A program made the translations under genes and the position numbers. Source: Orientallactaga sibirica (Eukaryota > Chordata > Mammalia > Rodentia > Dipodidae). From it: 64,000 bases of DNA. This document shows, one piece after another, positions 21,456 through 32,554 of the stretch; the stretch's first letter is position 1, and each line of letters opens with the position of its first letter. The stretch is taken from contig JAEOAD010000004.1 of NCBI GenBank assembly GCA_036365145.1, positions 54,062,001 through 54,126,000 of the forward strand, read 5' to 3'. Below the pieces are notes generated by a model that was not told the origin of the DNA, made no database searches, and worked only from the letters and a program-made list of their open reading frames with translations.

Positions 21456-22156
21456 TTAGTTAAGAGAAGATTTAATAGGTGTAGACCCTCTTGTAGCCCA
21501 AGATTGATGGGAGCTTGATATTGGAGAGGACCTTAATTGATTAACTGAATGATTATTTATATGATAGTTAATAAAATTTTGACTTTTATCTTTCACTTTT
21601 TATGGCTATGGCTCTCGGCAAAGTGTTTGAATTAAACTTCAAAAACACAGTACTTAAATTTTATTTTTTTATTATATTATGACATGAAATACAGAAGGAA
21701 CAACTTTAGCAAAGGAAGGCTTATCAGAAGCAGGCACTTTTCCAAAGACCATTTAATTAATGTCATATTTAAAAATAATATGTAGTTTACACTGAATATT
21801 TGTTGATGAAGCGTCTGTTTCACAACTACAACAACACCACACTACCCAAATAGAAAATAAATCATAAATTCAGATTGTAGAGGATTTAAATCTTAAAATA
21901 ACCCAAGTGGAATTCTACTTAAGTAGCATCTGTTCCCACCCACCACCTCCTTTCTCATTTTCTTTCCCCTTTTTGTAAGAAAGTGGTGCTTAAGGACAGG
22001 CTGTGTGCTAATGTGCTCTCCCTCCATACTCTTTCTTGAATCAGTCCCTTAATGTGAGACACATTGTCTGAAAAGGAGTCACACTATCTCTTAAGAAAAA
22101 TAGATCTCATACTAAATCTACAATAGTAAGAAATATAATTAATAATTTCTTTTTAA
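21456..22156. other. AT-rich unique sequence
   Basis: No feature recognised. Confidence 0.4.
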
Positions 22157-22194
22157 AATTTATTTGACAGCAACAGAAAGAGGGAGAGAGAGAC

Positions 22195-22229
<35 letters not shown>

Positions 22230-22389
22230 AGACAATAGGCACACTTGGGCCTCCAGCCAGTGCAAACGAACTCCAGGTGCACCTGCCACCTTCTGCATCT
22301 GGCGTACATGGATACTGGGGAATCGAGCCTTGAACCATGGTCCTTAGGCTTCACAGGCAAGTGCTCAACTGCTAAGCCATCTCTCTAAT
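22157..22389 (-). repeat. Dipodid SINE with (GA)n tract
   Basis: GA repeats at 22185-22232, CCTCCAGCCAGTGCAAACGA core and GCTAAGCCATCTCTCTAATA head. Confidence 0.88.
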
Positions 22390-23141
22390 AGCAATCCTTA
22401 TAAAAAGATTTTACTGAGCAAGCCTTTGTATGACTTCATTTTAGTCACAAATGCATATTTTTGGCAAAACACATAATCCTCTTATTTTGTTTTCCAGTGA
22501 ACTTTTTTTTTTTTTTTGCATTTTACAGAGGACACTATGAACTTATTTTAGATTTAACCTCTATCACTTTTAGGTTATAATAGCATATACAAATTCCATT
22601 TTAAAATATTATTGAAACTGTTACCCAATTTTTAAAGATTCTAGCATTCTTCTAGCTGACAGGATGGACCTTCGCATAAGTGATCCATAGTGTACATCAT
22701 AACTAATCTAAGCTGCTCATCATGTACAGACCTCTGTACTTATGTCCCCTGTGCAGGGCCCTGCTTTTGCCAAAAAGGAAGGAAAGCAAATGTTACGGGC
22801 ACAGTTTTGGGGCCAATGGAAGTAAAAATATAGGTGATATTTTATTTCTTCATTGGTGAGCAGAGCTCACACAAGGCCCTATGCTTCAGTACCAGTGATA
22901 ACTTTCTTAGTGTTTCATCTTCCTTTGGGGTTTACACACACACTGGTATGAGCGAATGTTGCCTACCTGTTGCAGCATCCTGATCTCCTGGATAGAAGTA
23001 TAGGGTCTAAATTTTCAATCTGTGGATCTTTGATGGCGTCCAAATCCAGAGCTGGCCCATAGATCCTTATTTATCATTTTCATACTTATTTCTTATCACT
23101 ATCCTAATTTCCATTGCCAGATGATTTAAAAAAAAGTAACA
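22390..23141. other. Unique sequence
   Basis: No feature recognised. Confidence 0.4.
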
Positions 23142-23405
23142 GGGCTGGAGAGATGGCTTAGTGGTTAAGGCACCTGCCTCCTAAACCTAAAGAATGCTCG
23201 TTCCAATCTCCAGGCCCCACGTTTAGCCAGATGCAAAGTGATGCAAGGGTGCAATGCCGCACTTGACCACAAGGGGGTGCAAGCATCTGGATTTTGTTCG
23301 CAGCAGGTGAGAGGCTGCTGATATGCCCATCTCTATCTGTCTTCCTCTCCCTCTCTCTTTCTGTCTCTCTCTGTGTGTCTCTCCAAAAGAAAAAAAAAAA
23401 AAGAA
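23142..23405 (+). repeat. Dipodid SINE, long subfamily
   Basis: Intact GGGCTGGAGAGATGGCTTAG head and the extra GATGCAAGGGTGCAATGCCG / CACTTGACCACAAGGGGG block; A-rich tail after CTCTCCAAAAG. Confidence 0.92.
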
Positions 23406-25272
23406 AGTAAAATTTTTCAAAGTAGGAGTTAATATCATGTGTCATGTGTATTTCTCTTTATGGAGCACTGTTAAGTTAAACACGGCCCACAAAATTTCAC
23501 ATTGAACAAAGATTCTAGGAAGTCTCAAAGTTCACTTATGTTCACTTATTCATCTCTATTGAATGTACCAATTTCCTCGTCAACTGTTGCCTTAACAAAC
23601 ATTTAAAGTCACTTATTCCTTTTGACATCCTAAGCAGGAAGTGGGAATGAGAACAAATAGAATCTGATGTCTGTTCCTGTTCCCCTCACCTACTTTATGA
23701 CTTTTTCTGAAGATGACTTCAGATTATTTTTTGTACAAAGGAAACAGAGAGAGGGGGTGGAGAGAGAGAGAGAGACATTCTTACAGTCAGACAGGGTTTG
23801 GTAGCAGGTCCAGGATGGAGTCATTTAAGTCAATCATAATTTGTAACTGCTAAGTCTAGTACCTACCTGAGAAAATTCTTTACATATTTATAGTCATATT
23901 ATATTAGGTCAAAGAATCAATAATTAATTTATTGAATTAAGAAACACACTACAATGAAATTGGAGTAAAGAATTACAATGAAAGGAAATTAGATTGAAAA
24001 TATATTTCTGTTCTTCTGAACTAAATTCTTATTTTTGGGGGGGGATTATAATTTATGTTTTCAACAATGGTCTTTGATTTTTTTAAAGCAGCATGAATGC
24101 TTCAAGAAATTTCTCTTGGGTTCAGACCTTAGACTCTAAAAATGGAAAGGTTTCTTGAGATATTTTTAGTATATTGACCACAGTCAGATAGAAATGACCT
24201 ACAAAAATGCTTTTTTTTTTTTTTTTTTTGCCATTTCTCCTATAAGCCTTTTCTAAAAGAGACAGATATACAATAAAATAAGTTAGTGTAGCTCATGTCT
24301 GAAACATTGCTAATATTTACTAAGTAGTTAAAATCTGTAAGAAGCTATTCCAGATATCTTATTACTATTGATGTTTAAATACTCAGAATAAGTTAAATAA
24401 ATATTTTAGTTCTATAACTGTTTTATATTGTTGTAGTTCATGTGAACCACAGTTCACTCCAATCAATTTCATTAACCCCAACAAAACTCCAAGTGTGTAA
24501 GAGTTACAATAACTAACTTAAGCAAAGAGTAAAAAAAAAAAAAAAAATGATTAACTAAATTAAATCCTTTAAATAAAACCTCAAATACCCATAGTAAAAT
24601 AAAAATAGAAAGATAAATTTGTCATAATGAATTTAAAAATAATAATATCAACAGTCTTAGAAATCATTTTTGGAGTCACTTCTGTTACCATTTTACTGAA
24701 GATCTGTCATCAATGAAAACATTTTTCCCACTGGTAAGAGACTGTCTTAATCCATCAACTAATAATTTTGTTCTCGAGGGATAAAATATTAACTTCATAA
24801 CTCATAGTTCTTTTAAAAAGAGTTATAGTCCTTATTACTTTGGGTACAATTTGAACTTATCCTAACTTTTTAAATTCTGTTGTTCATTGTTATGGTGAGA
24901 AATGTCATTAACCTGAACAATTACTGCAATGTCCATAATTTGACTAATTTTGGAGCCTGGTTACATCATTTTTTTTTTTAAATTGGCATCTGATTGCTTA
25001 AAATATTCCCTGAGCAGATATGGGGCCATCAGAGTCAGAATCTCCCCACATAGCCTTCTAAACACATTAAAATATCAGACAGAAACATCAGTAAATGAGC
25101 CGACAACTACCATGCTTTAGAGATTGCAAGAGAATACAGAGCTGTGAACTTTTAATTACATGTGATCACAGAAGTAACGTCAAATTCCCATAATGGTCTC
25201 ATAGCTGGGAAAAGTCTTCAGGTATGGAAAATGAGGGAAAGGATACTTGACAACTTCTTTAAGAAAGAGGAC
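23406..25272. other. AT-rich unique sequence
   Basis: A short GA-rich patch (23744-23776), a T19 run (24211-24229) and an A18 run (about 24530-24547) are the only structure seen. Confidence 0.4.
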
Positions 25273-25510
25273 TGGGGGCTGGAGATATGACTTAGTGGTT
25301 AAGGGGCTTGTCTGTGAAGCCAAAGGACCCAGGTTCAATTCCCCAGAACCTGCATAAGCCAGATGCACATGGTGGCACATGCATCTGGAATTTGTTTGCA
25401 GTGGCTACAGGCCATGGCATGCCCATTCTCTCTATATCTACCTCTTTCTTTATCTCCCTTTCTCACATAAATAATAAATAAATAAATTAATTAATTAATT
25501 AATTAATTTT
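25273..25510 (+). repeat. Dipodid SINE
   Basis: GGGGCTGGAGATATGACTTA head, ATGCACATGGTGGCACATGC core, TAAATAAATAAATTAATTAA tail that grades into a microsatellite. Confidence 0.9.
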
Positions 25511-25516
25511 GAAAAA

Positions 25517-25565
<49 letters not shown>

Positions 25566-25655
25566 GAAGAAGGAAGGAAGGAAGGAAGGAAGGAAGGAAG
25601 GAAGGAAGGAAGGAAGGAAGGAAGGAAGGAAGGAAAGAAGGAAGGAAGGAAGAAA
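25511..25655. repeat. (AAAG)n/(AAGG)n microsatellite
   Basis: A pure-purine tract of about 140 bp grown from the SINE tail: AAAG units first, then AAGG units. Confidence 0.95.
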
Positions 25656-25815
25656 GACTGGGCCAAAAGATGCAAGTAAAAGACAGAAAATGTTAAGGAA
25701 GAGAAGTGACAAGAGTAAGTGACCAGATACTAAATACAAGTCAAGGAATTGGTAGTTCCAAGTATCAGCTACCATAATGGATCTGATTCACAAGCAGATG
25801 TGGATGTAGAAGTTC

Positions 25816-25988
25816 TTTTTTTTTTTTGGTTTTTTTCATTTTTCAGTTTTTCAAGGTAGGGTCTCACTCTAGCCCAGGCTGACCTGGAATTCACTATGTA
25901 GTCTCAGGGTGGCCTCAAACTCATAGTGATCCTCCCACCTTTGCCTTCTGAAAGCTGGGATTAAAGGCGTGAGCCACCACGCCTGGCT
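25816..25988 (-). repeat. B1 SINE
   Basis: A good copy: AAGGTAGGGTCTCACTCTAG, ACCTGGAATTCACTATGTAG and GGCGTGAGCCACCACGCCTG. It is followed by a T32 run (25990-26021). Confidence 0.92.
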
Positions 25989-26024
<36 letters not shown>

Positions 26025-26289
26025 TAGAAAAGTGATGGCCTTGAAAAGGAGGTAAAAAATGAAGTTAAAACTTATTCATCAAGACCAGATACATACATCA
26101 GTGATAGACTGGAGTACACAAGACTGTAGGTTCCATATGTAGCACTGAAAAAAATAGAGTTCCATAGAAGCAAAATATAATCATGATACACCATGTTTTT
26201 ATTTTTCCCACTACTATCACTTCCATCTTCAATATAAACACTGTTTAAATGTACCATACTGTGTGTGTACCACACATGCATGTGTATGT

Positions 26290-26605
26290 ATAATGGCATT
26301 ATTGAGCACCAGGCAGACATCCAGGTGGCTGGGGTCAGGGTCTTGAGTGGCCATGTGACCTTTTACCGGAGGTCCCTATATGAGGTAATAGCCAGCAGCC
26401 TTCACACAGCCAATCCCCCTGTGGCCTATACCCCGTACCTCCTCCCACCACTACATGAACACTTATAAGCCCAGTCCCCTGGCAAATAACCGAGCTGTCC
26501 TCTAACACGGTCTCCCAGGTGTTTCTTCTCGTCATGTTCAGGAACACTCAAGACCTTGATCCTCAGCTGCCTGGACATGTCCTGGGTGTGGGTGCCCAAC
26601 AACCC
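26290..26605 (+). repeat. Possible LTR fragment
   Basis: Less AT-rich than its surroundings. It has CACTTATAAGCCCAGTCCCC (TATA-like), GGCAAATAACCGAGCTGTCC (near a poly(A) signal) and ends GGGTGCCCAACA. These are LTR habits; the 5' end and a TSD were not found. Confidence 0.35.
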
Positions 26606-27361
26606 CGAGAGGCCAGGGACTCACATTATACCTCCATCTGATAAAGTCCAAGTTGAGTTGGAGAAAGTGAACCAAAACAAATAGTTAAGAAATACTCTAC
26701 TAAAGCTTCTCTACTTTAAGAGAAATGTACCTACCAATTCCTGTAAACAAAATAATCAGATTAGCTTTAATAGGAAGAATATTAGTTTTCAGGGACCTTC
26801 TCAAGAGCAATATACAGAACAGAGCAAGAGAGAAGCATCATTCTCCACATGTTTAACAATGCAAAAATTAATCAAGATTTTATATTCAGCTGAGTTGTCT
26901 TCATCTTTGAAGAATGAAGACTATACAAAACTGATTTCAACTGTGCGAAACCCAGGGACTACTGCATACATGAATCATTTATGAGCAATCTACTGCAGAT
27001 GAGTAAAAGCAGCCAAGACATATCAGGGGAGTCTTGATAAATGGATTGCTGGTGATAACTCTACATGCACATCTGTTAGAAAGGACTGAAGGAAGGAGAT
27101 GTAGTGGGTGAGAGAATAGTATAAAATGTGTATCTTGATATTGTAGAAGGAATTGGATTTAAAATGGTGGGAGGAAGGATATCTGAAAAAAGGCTATTGT
27201 ATTTATGTTAGTATATATGCTTTCAAAATCCACAGAAAGCAGGTAGAAATATAAAGTCAGTTACTATTATAAAATAAAAATCATTCATAAAATATACATA
27301 AAATGATCATTGTTTTATAATAGTTATTATAAATATATTTGCCTATGTGATTATCATAATA
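26606..27361. other. AT-rich unique sequence beside ERV-B
   Basis: No feature recognised. It is host DNA next to the retroviral 3' LTR. Confidence 0.4.
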
Positions 27362-27536
27362 TGTGAAGGCTTTTTCCCTCACCACCGGCAGGTAGAGCAA
27401 AAAGAGAGAGCCGGGCCAGCCGTTTCTCTCTTGAGGCTGAGCGAGAAGACAGGTGTCGGCAACTCAAACCTCCCAAATCACCGGGAAAAGAAAACCACAT
27501 TGAGTCGCGGAGAAACGTCTAAAGCGAAACTCGTCG

Positions 27537-27542
27537 TTTATT
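27537..27542 (-). terminator. Poly(A) signal of ERV-B 3' LTR
   Basis: ACAATAAACGAC on the minus strand. The same site in the 5' LTR is 33407-33412. Confidence 0.75.
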
Positions 27543-27563
27543 GTCAGGGGGGAGATATTTATG

Positions 27564-27727
27564 TACTTTGAGGAAGGGGTGGGAGGAGGGGATGAGAGAA
27601 AGGTATAAGGGCCAATATACTTTGAGGAAGGGGGCGGGAAAAGGGGATGAGAGAAAGGTATAAGGGCCAATATACTTTGAGGAAGGGGGCGGGAAAAGGG
27701 GATGAGAGAAAGGTATAAGGGCCAACA
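27564..27727 (-). repeat. Three 54-bp tandem units in ERV-B 3' LTR
   Basis: Each unit on the plus strand begins TACTTTGAGGAAGGGG and ends GGTATAAGGGCCAA. Units start at about 27564, 27618 and 27673. Confidence 0.92.
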
Positions 27728-27880
27728 GTATTTCATCACGTCAGCAGCAGCTGGGTGGAGGCAGTTTCAGCTTAGGTGCTGAGTCAAGGGCAGGTACTCA
27801 GGCTCGACTAGGCCTTACCGGGAATAGGCCAAGATTGGCTGGGCTAACCACTCGGCTTCACACCGGGCAGAGCCCAACAT

Positions 27881-27896
27881 CTCCCCCTTTTGTTTT
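27881..27896 (-). other. Polypurine tract of ERV-B
   Basis: AAACAAAAGGGGGAGA on the minus strand ends at the TG of the 3' LTR. Confidence 0.85.
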
Positions 27897-28032
27897 TGTA
27901 AGAACGGTGGATGGCATAGTCCCTGTCCTAGGTTGTTCCCCTCTGGGAACCTTACCCGTCTCTGGGCACTATGCCTCTAGCCCGTTGACCACTCCACGCC
28001 CTGTCTTAGGTTGCCTCAGTCTGTCTGAGAGC

Positions 28033-28308
28033 TTACCCGTCGTTGGTTCGATGGAGGCGGGGAGGGATGTTAGGTGGATAGCCAGTAAGTGGAAAAGCCA
28101 TTGTCTTTGAGTCGCAAACCTGTGGTGCCTTGGCCTGATGAAGTTTAATTGCCTCAAGCTGTTGGTGAATGAATTGTGTAATCTTATTAATTACACAGGG
28201 CCCGAGAGTGAGGATAAGAAGAAGGAGGGGTTCAGGGGGAGATGGTAGGGTAAAGAGCAAGAAGAAGGAGGGGTCCAAGGGGAGGGAGAAGGTGGAATAA
28301 AAAGCCAT
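28033..28308 (-). pseudogene. env: env TM membrane anchor remnant of ERV-B
   Basis: A minus-strand frame has a hydrophobic run (LLLLILTLGPCVINK, residues 28-42) followed by an amphipathic tail (ITQFIHQQLEAIKLHQ). Gly-Pro-Cys after a leucine-rich anchor and an INK-type start of the tail is the pattern of gamma/type-D envelope TM proteins. Surface subunit, fusion peptide and immunosuppressive region are not seen. A short duplication (about 28212-28285) lies in the segment coding for the anchor. It cannot make an envelope protein. Confidence 0.6.
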
Positions 28309-28483
28309 GTAAGCTCGTCTACAGCAGGTTGTCTTAGGAGTCCCGACTCCTCTTCTGTAAATCTCTCTGGAGCTTTTCTGGCTTCATTCAGGTCTAGTAG
28401 CATCCATACCTTTAGTTGTTCCTGGGGAAGAAATAGAGGCATAGTTCTCAGGGGTGTGACACTCCCTGGAAGATTGATTATTA
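28309..28483 (-). other. Unassigned ERV-B segment between integrase and env remnants
   Basis: Parts of a minus-strand frame (28487-28191) cross it without a motif I recognise. A large env deletion probably lies here. Confidence 0.4.
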
Positions 28484-28696
28484 TCATCCCCTTGTTGGGG
28501 TAAATATTTTAAGTCTCTTGCCGGTACCCAAATAGGTCTTTTTTTTTCCTCTTGAGGAAAGACACATCCAAATCCTCTCCCTGCTGTGAGGAGGGGGGTC
28601 TGGTCCCCTCCATGCCCCAGTTAATGGGTCCCTCCATTTGACCCAGATGGAGCTGTAGGTGACAGCTGAGGTCCAATGTTTTTGAAAAGGGGACAA
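28484..28696 (-). pseudogene. pol: Integrase C-terminal domain remnant of ERV-B
   Basis: Residues 19-34 read VKWRDPLTGAWRGPDP, the typical start of the betaretroviral integrase C-terminal DNA-binding domain. It is out of frame with the core-domain remnant upstream (28757-29992) and breaks up after about residue 50. It would bind DNA in an intact enzyme; here it is a non-functional piece. Confidence 0.75.
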
Positions 28697-28756
28697 GTGT
28701 CTATCTTCTTTAGAAAAATTTAAAATATTTAGGGTTAATAATGCCTTTTTAGTTGG

Positions 28757-29992
28757 TCATGTGGGGGTAGAGATTCCCCCTTTTGTTTTTGTAATTGAGA
28801 TTTGAGAGTTTGATGATATCTTTCCACGATGGCTTGGCCTTGGGTTATATGGGATGCCTGTGGAAAGTGAGATTTTCAGGTTTGGAGGAAATCTATAAAA
28901 GTTTTGCTTACTGAAGCAGGGACCATTATCGGTTTTTATTTGATCTGGCAATCCAAGGGTGGCAAAGCATTGAAGCATATGGCTAATAGCATGTTTAGTT
29001 TTTTCCCCAGCATGTGCTGATCCTGTGACCTCATGGGAGATAGACTTTATGGGTATAGACTTTTCTCCCCTCCTTAGGGGAGGGTAAACAACTAGGGAAG
29101 CTCCCAAGTGCCCCCCATCAGTGAATACGGTAAGGAAATCAGGGTTGGGTTTAGATAAAAAAAAGTCTGGGGGTCTCCATTCCAACCTAGAGAAGGAGCT
29201 CATCCATTTATAAGGACCATAGTGACAATCAATTATACCCAGAAACCCCTCGAGGGCAATAGCAACCCTGTTGTTATTTCTCTGAAGCCAATTGAAGTCT
29301 GTTACCTTAAAGGGGGTGACAATGACATGAGGCTCCGTGCCAAACAATCGGACAGAGGTGTCCCTGCCCTTTATAATGCAGTCTGCAATCTGGTTAGTTA
29401 TAGAGTAAACTCTGGGGACTCCACCAAGGGAGAGGTGAATCCATTGGATGGGTTCTCCTTCCTGGGCCAACAGCGCAGTGCATAATGTTTCCCCAGAGAA
29501 AATACAGAGGGAGATAGGTAAGTTAGGATCAAACCTCTTTAGGACAGCAGCATCAATGGCCCGTTGTACCTTATGTAGAATTTGTTCATGATGAGGGGGC
29601 AAGGTTATCTGAGAGGAGAGAGTAAGACCCTTTAAGAGGTCAAATAAAGGGGACAGTTCCTCAGTAGTTATGGGTATCCAGGGCCTCATCCAATTAATTT
29701 CTCCCAGCACCTTTTGGAGTTGAGGCAAAGTATAGGATTTTTGAATATGGAGCTGGGGTTTGACAGGAGAAACAGTATCAAGAGATAACCTGGAGCCCAA
29801 AATCTTGAAGGGAGAGGCAGTCTGTACCTTTTCTGGAGCCACTTTAAAATCATTGGCCTGTAAAATGGCAAGGCATTTAGCAGTAAGGTCTTGGAGATCA
29901 GATGGGTTGGAATGACCTAAAATAATATCATCCATATAAATGTAGAATAAAATGTTAGGATGATTAATCAAGGAAGAAAAGATATGAGACAT
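28757..29992 (-). pseudogene. pol: RT palm to integrase core remnant of ERV-B, internally deleted
   Basis: A 411-codon open frame. YMDD is at residues 19-22 (RT catalytic), followed by RT thumb and connection. FTDGG at 290-294 is the first RNase H acidic motif. At about residues 305-322 the sequence jumps to integrase core (KTKHAISHM, then TDNGP at 354-358, the second catalytic Asp). The rest of RNase H, the integrase HHCC zinc domain and the first catalytic Asp are missing, and the Glu region after GIPYNP is disrupted. The deletion keeps the frame. The first methionine here is not a real start; the frame continues from the RT fingers after a frameshift. Confidence 0.85.
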
Positions 29993-30435
29993 GTAATATT
30001 GACAAATGGGGGGGGGCTGTTAGCCATGCCTTGAGGTAAGACGGTCCATTCAAACCTTAGGTCTGGTCCATGAAAGTTTGTTGAGGGTATGGAGAATGCA
30101 AATTTTTCTATATCATCTGGATGTAATGGAATAGAGAAAAAACAATCTTTAATATCGATAATGGTTAAGTAATGGGTGTTGGGAATGGCTGGAATCCAAG
30201 GGAGCCCTCTCTGGGGGGTCCCAAAAGCTATCATTCTCTCATTTATTTTTCTCAAATCATGTAAAAGTCTCCAAGAGCCATTAGGCTTCTTTATAATAAA
30301 AACCGGAGAGTTCCAAGGACTTGTTGAAGGTCGCACATGTCCTGAAGCCAATTGTTGTTTAACGAGTATATGAAGTTGTTTTAGTTTAGGGGTAGGTATA
30401 GGCCACTGCTCGACCCATACGGGGTCCCCAGGCAC
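29968..30435 (-). pseudogene. pol: Reverse transcriptase N-terminal part of ERV-B
   Basis: Fingers and first palm motifs are clear: SPWNSPVFIIKKPNGSW (39-55), LRKIN (61-65), IDIKDCFF (93-100; the first catalytic Asp is residue 94) and LPQGMANSP (133-141). The frame is lost in a seven-base G/C homopolymer near 30008-30014, after which the YMDD part continues in another frame. The domain order is normal for class II pol. Confidence 0.85.
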
Positions 30436-30474
30436 CCATTGAATCTTAGGAACTGGGGGGGTGAGCAGTGGCCC

Positions 30475-30936
30475 TTAGGATTGGGGGTGAACCTGAGAAT
30501 GTTTTTGTTTAATTTTTTCAAAATGAGGATCATCTCTATAGTTAGGATGGTGGGTCCCTCCTTCCTTAAACTGTTTATTTTCTTTCTGGTCAAGTCTATC
30601 TTCACAGAAAGCCCTATGATTAGTAGTAATATAAGCCTCAGCTTCCCCAAGTATATCCTGGCCTAGGAGGTTGGCTGTTAGGCCTGACACCACTAGAGGG
30701 CGCACCTCCCCACTATTATTGTCAGGGTCAATCCAGGTCTGCCAGTTAGCAGTTTCCCATGACGTAGATTGTCCGCCCACACCCAGTAGGGGTGGACCCG
30801 GGACTAACTGCCAGGAGGGAGGGACCTCCTCTTTTCTTATCACAGTACGGTCAGCCCCAGTGTCGATGAGAAATTTGAAAGTTTTTCCACCGACTGTTAG
30901 GTTCATTTTTGGTCTAAGTCCGGGTGTCAAAGGCAC
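30475..30936 (-). pseudogene. pro: Retroviral aspartic protease of ERV-B
   Basis: LIDTGAD at residues 23-29 is the active site (Asp25) and LLGQDIL at 90-96 is the conserved helix, in place of the more usual GRD-type triad. VGGQ at 53-56 may be the flap region. The two halves are correctly spaced for a single-domain homodimeric protease that matures Gag and Pol. The frame overlaps the pol N-terminal region downstream in a different phase, consistent with a frameshift pro-pol strategy, but decay makes that uncertain. Of all ERV-B domains it looks least damaged. Confidence 0.8.
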
Positions 30937-30971
30937 AGTCCAGTGTGTTTTGATTACCTTTTCCCCCTTAT

Positions 30972-31319
30972 TTAACGGGGCTGGGGATAGCCCCTGGGGA
31001 AGTTTAAAGGTTCACCATGAAGGCTAAACTTGGATTTGCAATCTCTGGCCCAGTGAAGTCCCTTTTTGCATCGAGGACATGGCGTGCGGGGCAAGTTAGG
31101 GGTTGAGGGAGTTATTGGGGTGCTTTTCCTATTGGGGCATTCCTTTTTAAAATGACCCTCTTTGCCGCACCCAAAGCAAGATTGTCCCCTCCCCCCTGAG
31201 ACCTGTTGGAGTGCACATTCTAGTGCAGCCATGTCCTCACGGCGAGAAGCCTGTAAGGCTGATGTCATAACTTTGATCTGATGAGAGGGGACCCTACATC
31301 TTGGGTGGCTACAACCCAT
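30972..31319 (-). pseudogene. gag: Gag nucleocapsid (NC) of ERV-B
   Basis: Two CCHC zinc knuckles are intact: C48-x2-C51-x4-H56-x4-C61 and C81-x2-C84-x4-H89-x4-C94. They are separated by a Pro/Thr-rich linker. NC binds and packages viral RNA. The leading part is out of frame with the capsid remnant at 31474-31265, so the domain cannot be translated as part of Gag. The second knuckle (CPRCKKGLHWARDC) is of the class II type. Confidence 0.88.
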
Positions 31320-31474
31320 CTACTCATAGAGCGGTCCTTGAGTCCAGCGCAGGCCAACTTATGATCGCCTGTCATGCCTTCCCAGACCAGCATTTTTGCA
31401 AATTGGTCTCGCAGGGGGCCAGGGGGGAACTTTCTTTGTAGGCTTTTTTCGACTCTCTCTATGAAAGTGGCCAA
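31265..31474 (-). pseudogene. gag: Capsid C-terminal domain of ERV-B
   Basis: FIERVEKSLQRKF near the start matches the second half of the major homology region; helical capsid-like sequence with a LACAGL segment follows. It is frameshifted from the N-terminal capsid domain near 31480 and from NC near 31290. Confidence 0.65.
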
Positions 31475-32217
31475 ATCCTCACCGGACTTTTGGGTGACTC
31501 CTGTAATGGGGGTTCAGAGGGGCCCTCCTCTAACTTTTCCATGCAGCCATTCCCAAAGCCCGCATTTTGATCTCGATATGGATCAGGAATGGCAGCCTGC
31601 TGAAGACCGGTAGAGAACTGGTCAGCAGTGCCGAGAGCATTCAAAGGTGATTGGTACTGGGGCTGAGCGACTTGGTTTCGCTCAGCTTGAAGGCGACACT
31701 CATCCTGAAAAAAAGCACACCATTTTATGTACTGCGAGCCAGAGAGAACAGCTTTAGCAAGGTTCTTCCAATCTTGAGTGGTACAATGATAATGAACTAA
31801 ACCCTGAAGGATGGTCTCTGCCCAGGGGGAGTTAGGCCCGTCCTCTGAGACAGCCTTTTTAAGATCTTTTAAATTGTGAGCTTCCCAAGGATACCAGGCT
31901 GCAGGGCGGTTACCGTCAGGATTAACGTTAACAGGGAAGAGATCGACTATTCTTCCCCCGGGGCCGTCCTCCCCATGGTAGGGCGGAGGGGCAGAGGCGC
32001 TCAGAAATGGATTAGTAGGGGGATCTGGAGGCGATGGACCTTTAGAGGGCTGAGGGGCACTCTCAAAAGGATTTAGGGGTGAATCTGAGGACTCAGGCTG
32101 GGCCGAGGGGCTGAGATTGCTCTCTGTCCCTTCCTGGGTCAGGGTGTCACCTTTCGACCTCGGAGGCTGAGGTGGAAAACAGCCCTTTAAGGCCAACACA
32201 GCCGGGAGGGCCTCCAA
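31459..32217 (-). pseudogene. gag: Gag middle and capsid N-terminal domain of ERV-B
   Basis: A 252-codon frame. A Pro/Ser-rich region (about residues 15-85) includes PPPYHGE, a PPxY late-domain motif of the type that recruits NEDD4-family ligases for budding. It is followed by FPVNVNP and a helical capsid N-terminal domain (DLKKAVSEDGPNSPWAETIL, then NLAKAVLSGSQYIKW). The last 30 residues are out of frame with the real continuation. The first methionine is probably not a start; the frame was joined to matrix before a break near 32256. Confidence 0.8.
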
Positions 32218-32255
32218 AGGGTGGATCTCCCCTTTTTCTATCTGAGCTTTTTTTA

Positions 32256-32537
32256 TCAGATCTTCAATTTTATCCCAGGTGTCCCAGTCAAAAGATTACT
32301 CTCCGGCAACCAGGGAGCAATCTTGAGTAAACAGCCCCATATCTGGAGGGCCTGATTATCAGATAGATTAAGGCCTTTACTTTTGAGTAGAATCTGTAGT
32401 GACCCTAAGGCAGGATTTAGCTTAGATAAGGATTGTCCCATGTTATAAAGTTGAGGGAAGAGTATCTTTAACATCAGGGTAACAGTAATGCATAAGAATA
32501 CAACACAAGCACAAGGTCCCAAAAAGTAGCTAAACAT
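32256..32537 (-). pseudogene. gag: Gag matrix of ERV-B with hydrophobic upstream extension
   Basis: The likely Gag start is ATG at 32441-32439, giving MGQSLS (myristoylation signal: Gly2, Ser6) and a matrix fold pattern with IAPWLPE. The same frame is open for 32 more codons upstream and starts with another ATG at 32537. That extension is strongly hydrophobic (GPCACVVFLCITVTLMLKIL) and would look like a signal-anchor if translated. The frame ends at a stop after GIKLKI; the gag middle continues in another phase. Confidence 0.7.
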
Positions 32538-32554
32538 GTTGTAGAATTTTTTCT

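Larger units (their letters stand above)
27362..27880 (-). repeat. ERV-B 3' LTR (about 519 bp)
   Basis: Minus-strand start TGTTGGGCTCTGCCCGGTG, directly after the polypurine tract. It contains a 54-bp triplicated block and AATAAA at 27542-27537. The last 8-10 bp differ from the 5' LTR end (TGTGAAGGC versus TGCCGGGGCC on the plus strand). Confidence 0.9.

Noticed and set aside
28757..29992. Functional reverse transcriptase or integrase
   Set aside because: RT fingers are in another frame, RNase H and integrase are truncated by a deletion, and catalytic residues are missing.
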